5,389 nucleotides of DNA from NCBI GenBank assembly GCA_003123965.1, contig NNSL01000306.1, positions 1 to 5,389 on the forward strand, written 5' to 3'. A program made the translations under genes and the position numbers. Source of the DNA: Balneolaceae bacterium SMO_bin1. Its GTDB lineage: Bacteria; Bacteroidota; Rhodothermia; Balneolales; Balneolaceae. The notes beneath the pieces were generated by a model. That model saw nothing but the letters and a program-made list of their open reading frames with translations, was not told where the DNA came from and made no database searches. Positions 1 to 5,389 of this stretch are shown one piece after another; position 1 is the stretch's first letter; every line of letters starts with the position of its first letter.

Positions 1-429
1 AGCTTCAAAGATTTCACTCTCGGTGCTGTCATAAAAATACCGGCTCTTGCTGATAGCAGTCATCTTCACCGCCGGATCTGCACAATCCACCTTTAAAATG
101 CTGTTGCCGGTTGTTCTCGCTTTAATGCTCTGGCCGGTTATTAATCCACTAAAAACGGTGGATTCATCCGAGCGGTACCCTAGTTTAATTTCTATGGCAT
201 TACCAGGAGTAAACCATTTGCTTTCGCTCACATCAAACGATTCTCCGGCGGGGCTCCCGTCCAATATCACTACTTTGGCCCGCGGAATACGATTCAATTC
301 ATGCCAGATATCCAACGAGTACACCTCAACGGTTGATGGCAATACTTCGCCTTCAACGAGAATGGTATAGGTGACCACACCCGAGGTGCGAGCGCCGTTG
401 GAAATGATATCTGTTGGCAATAGAGGCAT
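1..429 (-). CDS. VgrG/Afp8-like spike-hub protein, N-terminal part (cut by window edge)
   Basis: The frame from the ATG at 429-427 stays open to base 1, giving 143 residues without a stop; the 3' end lies outside the window. The protein starts MPLLPTDII and contains ELNRIPRAKVVILDG (about residues 44-58), FTPGNAIEIKLGY (about 73-85), VFSGLITGQSIK (about 92-103) and KSRYFYDSTESEIFE (about 128-142). These match the gp27-like first hub domain of VgrG-type proteins, where NRIP.A...L.DG, PG..IEI..GY and F.G.I are conserved. In an eCIS this protein (Afp8/Pvc8) forms the trimeric hub and spike that joins the inner tube to the PAAR tip and pierces the target. The ATG overlaps the stop of the upstream LysM gene as TAATG, which fixes the start and suggests translational coupling. 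The gp5-like OB fold and beta-helix should follow to the left but cannot be seen. A T6SS VgrG would look similar; the neighbours argue for eCIS. Confidence 0.9.
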   Translation of the reverse strand, partial: MPLLPTDIISNGARTSGVVTYTILVEGEVLPSTVEVYSLDIWHELNRIPRAKVVILDGSPAGESFDVSESKWFTPGNAIEIKLGYRSDESTVFSGLITGQSIKARTTGNSILKVDCADPAVKMTAISKSRYFYDSTESEIFEA

Positions 430-431
430 TA
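427..431 (-). other. TAATG stop/start overlap between LysM and spike genes
   Basis: The TAA of the LysM gene (431-429) shares its last A with the ATG of the spike-hub gene (429-427). It supports that start for the truncated spike gene and suggests coupled synthesis of two proteins that, in homologous particles, touch each other in the baseplate. Confidence 0.8.
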
Positions 432-1112
432 GTTTATTTTTTCAATGGGCGGAAACATTATTTCGCGACCGGGTTCCAGCTTCCTGAAGTTTGTAAGGCC
501 GTTTACGCGGGCTACTTCCAGGTAGTATTTCGAATCCCCATAAATTCGGTGGGTCATCAGGGGCAGGGTATCGCCCTCTTTTACCTGGCGGACATGCGTG
601 AGATCAGGCGAACTTTTGCCCTCCTCAATCACTCGTTTAACTGGCTCTTTATATTCTCTGAAGGTAGCTTTTAAGATAGCCCGGAGTGGCAGACCCTGTG
701 GGCTAAACATTTTATGTTCAACTTCCAGACTCTGGAGCCGGCACTTATAGAGCAAGGTTCCCCAAACCAACTTCAAAAATCGGGGCTCATGAATTTCTCC
801 CTCATAATCAACCGATAGGTTTTTAAAATGCTCAATATCGGAGGACACACCCTCTTTACCTGTCTCTGAATTTCCCAGCGCCCCGGTTCTGTCAAGTAAA
901 AAATCAAATTGTAAAGTTTCGGGGCTGATATTATTGTGCTTGCTGGCCGCCCCGCTGGTACCCGGTGCCTGGGTCTCAGAAAAATTGAGCATCACCGATT
1001 TGGTATACCCATCCGGGTTCACATGCGCTTTAAACGGTTCTACCGCAGCAGGTGTAGTAAAGGTATTATCCGTATAGCCCATCACAAGCATTTTCAGCGT
1101 TTCGTCAATCAT
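429..1112 (-). CDS. Afp7-like LysM-domain baseplate/tube adaptor protein
   Basis: This 227-residue protein has two parts. Residues about 1-160 form a beta-rich CIS-tube-type domain, with a VMLNFSE stretch near 40-46, LQFDFLLDRTGALG near 67-80 and LKLVWGTLLYKCRLQSLEVEH split across 113-133. Residues about 173-222 form a LysM-like module beginning HVRQVKEGDTLPLMTHRIYG and ending KLEPGREIMFPPI; V..GDTL, the N in ARVNGL and L.PG..I.FP are the usual LysM landmarks. In Afp/PVC particles the equivalent protein (Afp7/Pvc7) sits between the tube and the spike hub and is compared with phage T4 gp53 or gp54-region adaptors. LysM here is structural and need not bind peptidoglycan. The start lies six bases after the DUF5908 stop, and the stop overlaps the spike gene start as TAATG. 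Length and position match the family. Exact docking partners are inferred from homologous particles. Confidence 0.92.
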   Translation of the reverse strand: MIDETLKMLVMGYTDNTFTTPAAVEPFKAHVNPDGYTKSVMLNFSETQAPGTSGAASKHNNISPETLQFDFLLDRTGALGNSETGKEGVSSDIEHFKNLSVDYEGEIHEPRFLKLVWGTLLYKCRLQSLEVEHKMFSPQGLPLRAILKATFREYKEPVKRVIEEGKSSPDLTHVRQVKEGDTLPLMTHRIYGDSKYYLEVARVNGLTNFRKLEPGREIMFPPIEKIN

Positions 1113-1118
1113 TGGCTG

Positions 1119-1283
1119 CTACCTTCGGTTTTTCTGTTCCAGCACTTCCATCACTCTATCCACACATGCATCTATGAGCCTGTCGGTATCAAGGTCAGCC
1201 TGGTGATTGCGCTGCCAAGCACCTTCATCAGGTTTTTCTTCCACATTTACCTTTACGGCTATTTCTTTAATAATAACGGGCAT
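1119..1283 (-). CDS. DUF5908 / Afp6-like small protein
   Basis: This short frame encodes 54 residues from the ATG at 1283-1281 to TAG at 1121-1119. It starts MPVIIKEIAVKVNVEE, the typical opening of the DUF5908 family of eCIS loci: MP, then a beta strand of alternating hydrophobic and charged residues. The middle is acidic and polar (KPDEGAWQRNHQADLD). The C-terminal part, DRLIDACVDRVMEVLEQKNRR (residues 35 on), looks like an amphipathic helix with a basic end. It sits between the Afp5-like tube gene (five-base gap) and the LysM gene (six-base gap), exactly where afp6 lies in Afp/PVC clusters. Its function is not known to me; position suggests a small baseplate or assembly factor. It is easily missed by gene finders with a length cut-off. 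Confidence rests on the family-like N terminus, tight packing and synteny. Confidence 0.85.
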   Translation of the reverse strand: MPVIIKEIAVKVNVEEKPDEGAWQRNHQADLDTDRLIDACVDRVMEVLEQKNRR

Positions 1284-1288
1284 AGTAT

Positions 1289-1732
1289 TTATGAATTAAT
1301 TGAAAATGTGCGGTACTGTAGCTCCAGCGTTTCAATGGCAATGGCATTTTTCTCAGCATCAAAATCTGAAACGCTCCACTTTTTTGGCCATGCATGCACT
1401 ACATTCCAGCTTACCAACGGTTCCCCCTCTTCATTCAGCAGCATAATATCGATAGTCACCGGTTGCACCTTCAACGTATCAAAGGTGTCTGTGAACCAAT
1501 CGATCAGATCTGAATCCTTTACCAATCCCCGCTTAAGGGTTAGATTCGAATAGCTCGATCGAACTGGCAAAACGTGTTCAAACCGATTTTCCCCGCCTTC
1601 TTTAATGCTTTCGGTTGTTACCTCAGCCGAGAGCCCCGAAACCGACTGAAACTGCGTATCAATAACATTACCGCCGATGCCGTTAAACGACACGAGATAA
1701 TAAAAACTGACCGGTGGATAGGAATCAGACAT
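1289..1732 (-). CDS. Afp5-like inner tube protein (probable tube initiator)
   Basis: A 147-residue protein of the T4-like tail tube (gp19) family, near the family's usual length. Recognisable parts are QFQSVSGLSAEV (27-38), the EGGENRFEHVLPVR block (45-58), NLTLKRGL (63-70), the LIDWF segment (76-80), IDIMLLNEEGEPLVSWNV (94-111), HAWPKKW (113-119) and IAIETLELQY (131-140). The GGENRF..LPVR..Y.NL.LKRG arrangement resembles the Afp5/Pvc5 branch more than the Afp1 branch. In PVC and Afp particles that branch forms the first tube layer above the spike, so it joins hub and main tube. The start overlaps the stop of the Afp1-like gene by one base (TAATG at 1734-1730), indicating coupled translation. 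The Afp5-branch assignment is inference from motifs and gene order; membership of the tube family is firm. Confidence 0.93.
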   Translation of the reverse strand: MSDSYPPVSFYYLVSFNGIGGNVIDTQFQSVSGLSAEVTTESIKEGGENRFEHVLPVRSSYSNLTLKRGLVKDSDLIDWFTDTFDTLKVQPVTIDIMLLNEEGEPLVSWNVVHAWPKKWSVSDFDAEKNAIAIETLELQYRTFSINS

Positions 1733-1734
1733 TA
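1730..1734 (-). other. TAATG stop/start overlap between the two tube genes
   Basis: The TAA of the Afp1-like gene (1734-1732) shares its last A with the ATG of the Afp5-like gene (1732-1730). With no Shine-Dalgarno-like sequence in front, translation of the second tube protein probably depends on ribosomes finishing the first. This also confirms both the stop and the start. Confidence 0.8.
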
Positions 1735-2163
1735 TATAAATTCCACGCTTAGGCCTTCGTGCGCCAACTCAAGCGTTTCTATTGCCACTTCGCTCCCCTC
1801 GGCTTTCAGATCAGTACCCTGCACCTTCGTAGGCCAGGCATTTTTTATCTTCCATACAATAACTGGCTCATGCTCCTCATTTAACAGCGATATGGTGATG
1901 TCGCGCCGATCAATAGTATTCAGCTTCACTGTATTCCACCATTCATAAAACTCGTTATCGCTTTGAAAAGAGCCGCGTTTCAGCGTGATGTTGCTGTTTT
2001 TTTGCATACCGGGCATTTTTATAGTTGAGAACTCCGGGCTCGATCCATGACGATATTCAATTAGCTCGGTTTCCACATCCAGGCCGGTAACTTCGGTAAA
2101 GCCAATTTTTGTGCCGCCCCACTCTACCTGAAAATGAAATTTTGGTAATGGATAATTATTCAT
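1732..2163 (-). CDS. Afp1-like main inner tube protein
   Basis: A 143-residue T4 gp19-like tail tube protein. The N terminus MNNYPLPKFHFQVEW is the classic first strand (YP.P.F.F.V). It is followed by FTEVTGLDVETELIEYRHG (22-40), IKMPGMQKNSNITLKRG (48-64), FYEWWNTV (72-79), DITISLLNEEHEPVIVWKI (88-106), NAWPTKV (108-114) and VAIETLEL (126-133). GLDVE...IEYR.G and KMPG are Afp1/Pvc1-branch hallmarks, so this is probably the subunit stacked as hexameric rings along the whole tube, whose lumen carries cargo. It lies 25 bases after the second sheath stop and overlaps the next tube gene by one base. The leader is A/T-rich with no Shine-Dalgarno-like motif. It aligns with the downstream tube protein over its length (LKRG, LLNEE.EP, W...AWP, AIETLEL), so the two are ancient paralogues. 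Confidence 0.94.
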   Translation of the reverse strand: MNNYPLPKFHFQVEWGGTKIGFTEVTGLDVETELIEYRHGSSPEFSTIKMPGMQKNSNITLKRGSFQSDNEFYEWWNTVKLNTIDRRDITISLLNEEHEPVIVWKIKNAWPTKVQGTDLKAEGSEVAIETLELAHEGLSVEFI

Positions 2164-2188
2164 AACACGTGATTTTTAGGATGATTAA

Positions 2189-2758
2189 TTAAGATTCTAG
2201 CATTTTGTGGGAAAAGCGAAGTACAATAAACTCAGCCGGCCGGACCACCGCCAAGCCGATTTCCACAATCATTTCACCGTTCAGCACATTCTGCTGGGTC
2301 ATAGTTTCACCAAGCCCCACCTTCACAAAAAAGGCCTGCTCAGGCTTGGCCCCCATAAGTGCACCGGCCCGCCACTGCACCGTTAAAAAGTTTTCGATCA
2401 TCGCTTTTACTTTTACCCAGGTATTGGCATCATTCGTTTCAAAAACGAATGGCTCAGATGCTTTTTTTACCGACTCCTCTACCATATTAAAAAAGCGGCG
2501 AACGGGCACGTACTTCCACTCGGTGCTGTTGCCATCAAGCGTTCGGGCGCCCCAAACGAGCGTGCCCTTGCCTGTAAAGGCACGTATGGCATTTATAGAC
2601 TTCCCCGAGGGATCTACATTCAACCGATCGTTATCGTCCATCGTAAGCTTTACCGACGGGCCCGAAACTTGGTTGATACTTACATTTGCCGGCGCTTTCC
2701 ACACCCCGCGCCCTTCGTCTACCTTGGCATAAATACCGGCCAAAATCGGTGAAGGCGG
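2189..2758 (-). repeat. Paralogous repeat copy B: C-terminal lobe of sheath 2
   Basis: This 570-base stretch aligns without gaps, at a constant offset of 1772 bases, with 3961-4530 in sheath 1, from the PPS motif to the stop codon. It includes an exact 38-base match (2382-2419 with 4154-4191). It reflects duplication of a sheath gene and is a possible substrate for recombination or gene conversion. Confidence 0.85.
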
Positions 2759-3934
2759 CATGGTGATGCGTTCTTTCGTCAATAAACCGTTCAGTGTTGC
2801 CATAAATTCGCTGGTGAAATGCGTTCCAATAATGCTGTTATTTGCAGCCGGTATAGTGGTTTGATTGGGTTTGTTTAATGCTGTAATCACAGCCTCCATG
2901 GCCGTTTCCAGATCATCAGATGCATCCGAAATAGCCTGCAAATCATCATCCAATTGATCATTTGTAGAACCGGTCCGGCTTTTTTCGTTTTGGGTTTCAT
3001 AGACAGACTTTGCACTGTCAAATTCGGAGGACGTGAATCCATCGACCAAGGCCATGGCGCGCTTGACGCTATTTACCGCCTTTTCCATATTACTTAGGCT
3101 AATTTCAATCTGCGCAAATTTCACTTTCTGAACGCCATTTTGTCCAGTGGTAGTAGCCGCCGTAATATTTTGCTTTGCTGCATCGAACTGTTTCTGCATA
3201 TCAAGCGCAGTGCCCAGGGTTCTCACTTCCTCAAGCGTAAATCCATCAAAGGCATTGCTTTCACTATGCGTAAAAGTAATACCGGCATCATGGTAATGAT
3301 ACTGCAGCGTTGATTTAAGATGAGGATAATAGGCCGCGCCGTAACTCAAAAAATTGGTGCCAATGTTATTTCGAAATTCATCAGCGGAGGTATCCGTGCG
3401 GCGAACATCAAAAATGCCAAACCGATCTTTTAACTCTCCGCATTGCATCAAAACGTCTTTATACAGGTCGTACTGCGTGGTTGTCTGCAGCCGCGTGGCT
3501 TCAGGAATTACCAGCAGCGTAACTTCATCAACTTTTCTAATTTTGCTGAGCCCGCCCTTTATTTCGTCATAATCCGAGAGGTCGTCGAGCCTGGGTTCCG
3601 TTTCGTAATTTCCTACCGACACGATGTAGCAGGGTCCGCCGCCGTTTGCAAAAAACATTTGCAGCGCATAATACATCAGGTAGGGCGACTCAGAATTGAT
3701 GGCCACCGATTGCGGCAGATAAGGAGCATCATCAGCCAGTGTAACTTCAAATTTCTGGGCATGGGGGCCGCCAAATTGCTGGTTGTATTCCAGCATTGAG
3801 GTAATCCGTGTGGGCTCTGTGGGTCCTTTCTCGGTATATCCGATAAAAGCTGGAATGGCGGTTTCAACCTGCGCAACTGATGGTGGCAGCAGCGATGTTT
3901 CTTCTACGTAAACGCCGGGTGTTTTGTAATTCAT
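2189..3934 (-). CDS. Contractile sheath protein 2 (Afp3/Afp4-like) with large helical insertion
   Basis: A 581-residue phage-tail-sheath family protein. It opens MNYKTPGVYVEETSLLPPSV, then AIPAFIGYTEKGP (26-38), YYALQMFFANGGGPCYIVSVG (88-108, in two halves) and YGAAYYPHL (198-206). The conserved C-terminal lobe runs from about 387: RITMPPSPILAGIYAKVD, RGVWKAPANVS (409-419), SINAIR (446-451), VWGARTLDGN (460-469), RRFFNMVEESVKKA (479-492), FLTVQWR (516-522) and a final VRPAEFIVLRFSHK (564-577). Such subunits wrap the tube and contract to drive it into the target. Between the lobes, residues about 222-370 hold a polar, A/E/D/K/S/Q-rich stretch predicted by eye as several helices (about 235-260, 270-298, 303-318, 325-354). 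Sheath 1 has only about 50 residues there. The insertion probably forms a surface-exposed domain, as in longer Afp3/Afp4 sheaths, but this is inference. The gene starts 26 bases after sheath 1 ends. Confidence 0.95.
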   Translation of the reverse strand: MNYKTPGVYVEETSLLPPSVAQVETAIPAFIGYTEKGPTEPTRITSMLEYNQQFGGPHAQKFEVTLADDAPYLPQSVAINSESPYLMYYALQMFFANGGGPCYIVSVGNYETEPRLDDLSDYDEIKGGLSKIRKVDEVTLLVIPEATRLQTTTQYDLYKDVLMQCGELKDRFGIFDVRRTDTSADEFRNNIGTNFLSYGAAYYPHLKSTLQYHYHDAGITFTHSESNAFDGFTLEEVRTLGTALDMQKQFDAAKQNITAATTTGQNGVQKVKFAQIEISLSNMEKAVNSVKRAMALVDGFTSSEFDSAKSVYETQNEKSRTGSTNDQLDDDLQAISDASDDLETAMEAVITALNKPNQTTIPAANNSIIGTHFTSEFMATLNGLLTKERITMPPSPILAGIYAKVDEGRGVWKAPANVSINQVSGPSVKLTMDDNDRLNVDPSGKSINAIRAFTGKGTLVWGARTLDGNSTEWKYVPVRRFFNMVEESVKKASEPFVFETNDANTWVKVKAMIENFLTVQWRAGALMGAKPEQAFFVKVGLGETMTQQNVLNGEMIVEIGLAVVRPAEFIVLRFSHKMLES

Positions 3935-3960
3935 AAGATTAGTTTTTTGTCGTTCGTAAA

Positions 3961-4530
3961 TTAAGATTCAATCATTTTGTGAGAGAAACGCAGAATGATA
4001 AACTCGGCCGGGCGCACTACCGCCAAGCCCATTTCTACAATCATCCGGCCATTGAGCACATCATCTTCGGTCATTGTTTCACCCAGCCCTACTTTCACGA
4101 AAAAGGCATCATCGGCTTTGGCACCCATTAGTGCTCCTTCCCGCCATTGAACGGTTAAAAAGTTTTCGATCATCGCTTTTACTTTTACCCACGTGTTGGC
4201 ATCGTTAGGCTCAAAAACAAATTTTTCAGACGCTTTTTTGGTAGACTCTTCCACCATGTTAAAGAACCGGCGAACCGATACATATCGCCACTCATTGCTA
4301 TTCCCGTCCAGCGTTCGGGCGCCCCAAACCAACACACCTTGGCCAGCAAATTGCCGTATGGCGTTTATGGACTTTCCATCATCACTTACATTCAGCCCTT
4401 CCTGCTCGGCGCTTTCCATGGAGACAGTTGGAGCCATCACATTATTCAGCGATACATTAGCCGGCGATTTCCAAACGCCGCGGGCAGCATCAACCATAGC
4501 GTAAACCCCGGCCATCGCTGAACTTGGAGG
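3961..4530 (-). repeat. Paralogous repeat copy A: C-terminal lobe of sheath 1
   Basis: This is the partner of 2189-2758, in the same orientation and without gaps. Protein identity is highest in the last 118 residues (101 identical by hand count) and falls in the segment just after the ANVS motif, where the two copies read S(I/L)N-(Q/N)V and then diverge until SINAIR. The N-terminal lobes (start of each gene) also match but with small gaps. Confidence 0.85.
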
Positions 4531-4557
4531 CAGTACCAGCCGCACAGATTCAATCAT
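3961..4557 (-). CDS. Contractile sheath protein 1, C-terminal part after the frameshift
   Basis: From the ATG at 4557-4555 this frame encodes 198 residues beginning MIESVRLVLPPSSAMAGVYAMVD and ending AEFIILRFSHKMIES. It contains RGVWKSPANVS, SINAIRQF, GVLVWGARTLDGNSNEWRY, RRFFNMVEESTKKA and ENFLTVQWR, the complete C-terminal lobe of a tail sheath protein. The frame stays open to an ATG at 4620, but those extra 21 residues are an out-of-frame reading of the end of the N-terminal part and do not look like sheath. It is therefore most likely the second half of the gene that begins at 5383, displaced by one base. Over the last 118 residues I count 101 identities with sheath 2. It stops 26 bases before the sheath 2 start. 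Confidence 0.88.
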   Translation of the reverse strand: MIESVRLVLPPSSAMAGVYAMVDAARGVWKSPANVSLNNVMAPTVSMESAEQEGLNVSDDGKSINAIRQFAGQGVLVWGARTLDGNSNEWRYVSVRRFFNMVEESTKKASEKFVFEPNDANTWVKVKAMIENFLTVQWREGALMGAKADDAFFVKVGLGETMTEDDVLNGRMIVEMGLAVVRPAEFIILRFSHKMIES

Positions 4558-4564
4558 TTTTTTG
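4550..4564 (-). other. Frameshift site at an A7 run inside sheath gene 1
   Basis: On the coding strand the bases are CAAAAAAATGATTGA, with the A7 run at 4563-4557. Upstream frame: CAA AAA AAT GAT TGA, ending at the stop. The downstream sheath frame reads AAA ATG ATT GAA across the same bases. One A fewer, or a +1 shift, restores a single 473-residue frame. A -1 shift on the A AAA AAT heptamer would meet TGA at once and does not help. The downstream ATG overlaps the region of the upstream stop, so restart of translation at ATG 4557 is also geometrically possible. Confidence 0.8.
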
Positions 4565-5383
4565 AATTTCGATGTATTTAAGTCCGTAGGCCCCATTGTT
4601 GGCATGAAACAGCGATTCATCCATCAAGCTGTTATCATCGGCGATAGCCGCATCACTATGGCGCAGTACCATGGGGGTGCCGTCGTTATTTACCACAACT
4701 TCATCCTCGCTGTATTCATACGTTAGCGAGGTTTGCAAATTTGGGTAGTACGCCGCTCCGTATTTCAAATTGTTGATGCCAATTCCATTTCGAAACACCG
4801 ATGCTGCATCACCTACCCGATCTACGCTGGAAGGGTCAGCCGGCAGCACGTCGCAAATCACAAATCGGTCGCCCAGTTCCGCGGCCTGGCTCAATGCTTC
4901 TACATACAGGTTGTGATAATCGGCCGGGCCCGAGGTTATGCTTTGTGCATCCGGAAAAACCAGAAGGGTCGGTTCGTCTTCTTTTCTGATAAGACCCAGC
5001 GCCGAGCTCGAATCCAAATCCGTTTTTAATACAGGACTTGGGGCATCCAAATCATAATTCCCTGCTGAAACGATGTAACATGGACCGCCGCCATTGGCGT
5101 AATAAAGCTGCAGCGCGTAATACATGGCATAAGTCGGCGTTTTTTCGATGTCACCGGCAGTAGAAATATTGCCGGAGCCATCAATATTGAAGGCGGGAAT
5201 TTCGCCGGCCGGACCTCCAAAAACGCTCTTGTAGTCAACCATCGAGCGTATTTTCGTCGGTTCTGCGGGACCTTTTTCCGTATAGCCTATAAAGGCTGGG
5301 ATGGCTGTTTCAACCTGGGCTACCGACGGTGGAAATACTGATACCTCTTCTACGTAAACGCCGGGTGTTTTATAATCTGGCAT
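4550..5383 (-). CDS. Contractile sheath protein 1 (Afp2/3-like), N-terminal part before a frameshift
   Basis: This frame encodes 277 residues starting MPDYKTPGVYVEEVSVFPPS, near-identical in pattern to sheath 2. It includes AIPAFIGYTEKGPAEPTKI (28-46), YYALQLYYANGGGPCYIVS (88-106), LIRKEDEPTLLVFPDA (131-146), LGDRFVICDV (170-179) and YGAAYYPNL (208-216), the N-terminal lobe of a phage-tail-sheath protein. It ends IEIQKND, stopping at 4552-4550 just past a run of seven A (4563-4557). Removing one A would join it to the C-terminal lobe in the next frame, giving 473 residues, a normal eCIS sheath length. Only six bases precede the ATG in the window, so its leader cannot be judged. Read alone, this part lacks the lobe that carries the final strand linking neighbouring subunits, so it should not work as a full sheath. 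The break may be real, programmed or an assembly error. Confidence 0.88.
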   Translation of the reverse strand: MPDYKTPGVYVEEVSVFPPSVAQVETAIPAFIGYTEKGPAEPTKIRSMVDYKSVFGGPAGEIPAFNIDGSGNISTAGDIEKTPTYAMYYALQLYYANGGGPCYIVSAGNYDLDAPSPVLKTDLDSSSALGLIRKEDEPTLLVFPDAQSITSGPADYHNLYVEALSQAAELGDRFVICDVLPADPSSVDRVGDAASVFRNGIGINNLKYGAAYYPNLQTSLTYEYSEDEVVVNNDGTPMVLRHSDAAIADDNSLMDESLFHANNGAYGLKYIEIQKND

Positions 5384-5389
5384 AATGGT

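Noticed and set aside
47..370. 107-residue plus-strand frame starting with a hydrophobic, signal-like stretch
   Set aside because: It is antisense to the spike-hub gene, whose frame is open throughout and matches VgrG motifs. The hydrophobic start is a by-product.
936..1553. 205-residue open frame on the plus strand
   Set aside because: It lies antisense to the LysM, DUF5908 and Afp5-like genes, has a composition typical of a shadow frame, and shows no family features.
2205..2732. 175-residue open frame on the plus strand, with a similar one at 4193-4504
   Set aside because: Both are antisense to the conserved C-terminal lobe of the sheath genes. They look alike only because the underlying sheath DNA is duplicated.
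3935..3960. Promoter or terminator in the gap between the two sheath genes
   Set aside because: The 26-base A/T-rich gap contains no hairpin and no recognisable Bacteroidota -7/-33 elements (TAnnTTTG and TTG at suitable spacing).
4550..4564. Programmed -1 frameshift on the A AAA AAT heptamer
   Set aside because: The heptamer fits the slippery pattern, but the next -1 codon is TGA, so a -1 shift terminates at once; only +1 or loss of one A joins the lobes.
4558..4620. Start of the sheath C-terminal part at ATG 4620
   Set aside because: The 21 residues before 4557 are an out-of-frame reading of the end of the N-terminal part, rich in M/P/T/C and unlike any sheath sequence.
1..5389. R-type pyocin or contractile prophage tail, or classical type VI secretion
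   Set aside because: Two sheath paralogues, two tube paralogues, a DUF5908 protein and a LysM adaptor followed by a VgrG-like spike match eCIS. No TssB/TssC pair, tape measure or head genes are seen in the window.

Overview
The window carries one densely packed, single-direction (minus strand) block of structural genes from an extracellular contractile injection system (eCIS), the Afp/PVC/MAC family of headless phage-tail-like particles. In transcription order, right to left, it holds: sheath protein 1 (5383 to 3961, interrupted by a frameshift at an A7 run), sheath protein 2 with a large helical insertion (3934 to 2189), an Afp1-like inner tube protein (2163 to 1732), an Afp5-like tube protein (1732 to 1289), a 54-residue DUF5908/Afp6-like protein (1283 to 1119), an Afp7-like LysM baseplate protein (1112 to 429), and the first 143 residues of a VgrG/Afp8-like spike-hub protein running off the left edge (429 to 1).

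The likely source is a member of Bacteroidota. The starts lack Shine-Dalgarno-like AGGAGG sequences and the short leaders are A/T-rich, as is usual in that phylum. The proteins also resemble, from memory, the eCIS components of Bacteroidota. The genus cannot be told from this window.

There is no intergenic space longer than 26 bases and no RNA gene, transposon, CRISPR array, promoter or terminator that I can support. Two junctions are TAATG stop/start overlaps (at 1732 and at 429), and the others are 5 to 26 bases apart, so the block reads as one operon whose promoter lies right of the window. The next genes would be expected to the left: the rest of the spike, then the gp25-like protein, PAAR tip, baseplate wedges, AAA+ ATPase, tail terminator and cargo toxins.

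Together the gene products would build the tube (two tube paralogues), the contractile sheath around it (two sheath paralogues), and the tube-to-baseplate adaptor and spike. The points that stand out are the frameshift in sheath 1 exactly between its two conserved lobes, the roughly 150-residue helical insertion in sheath 2, the nearly identical C-terminal lobes of the two sheaths, and the position of the Afp1-like tube gene after the sheaths instead of before them.
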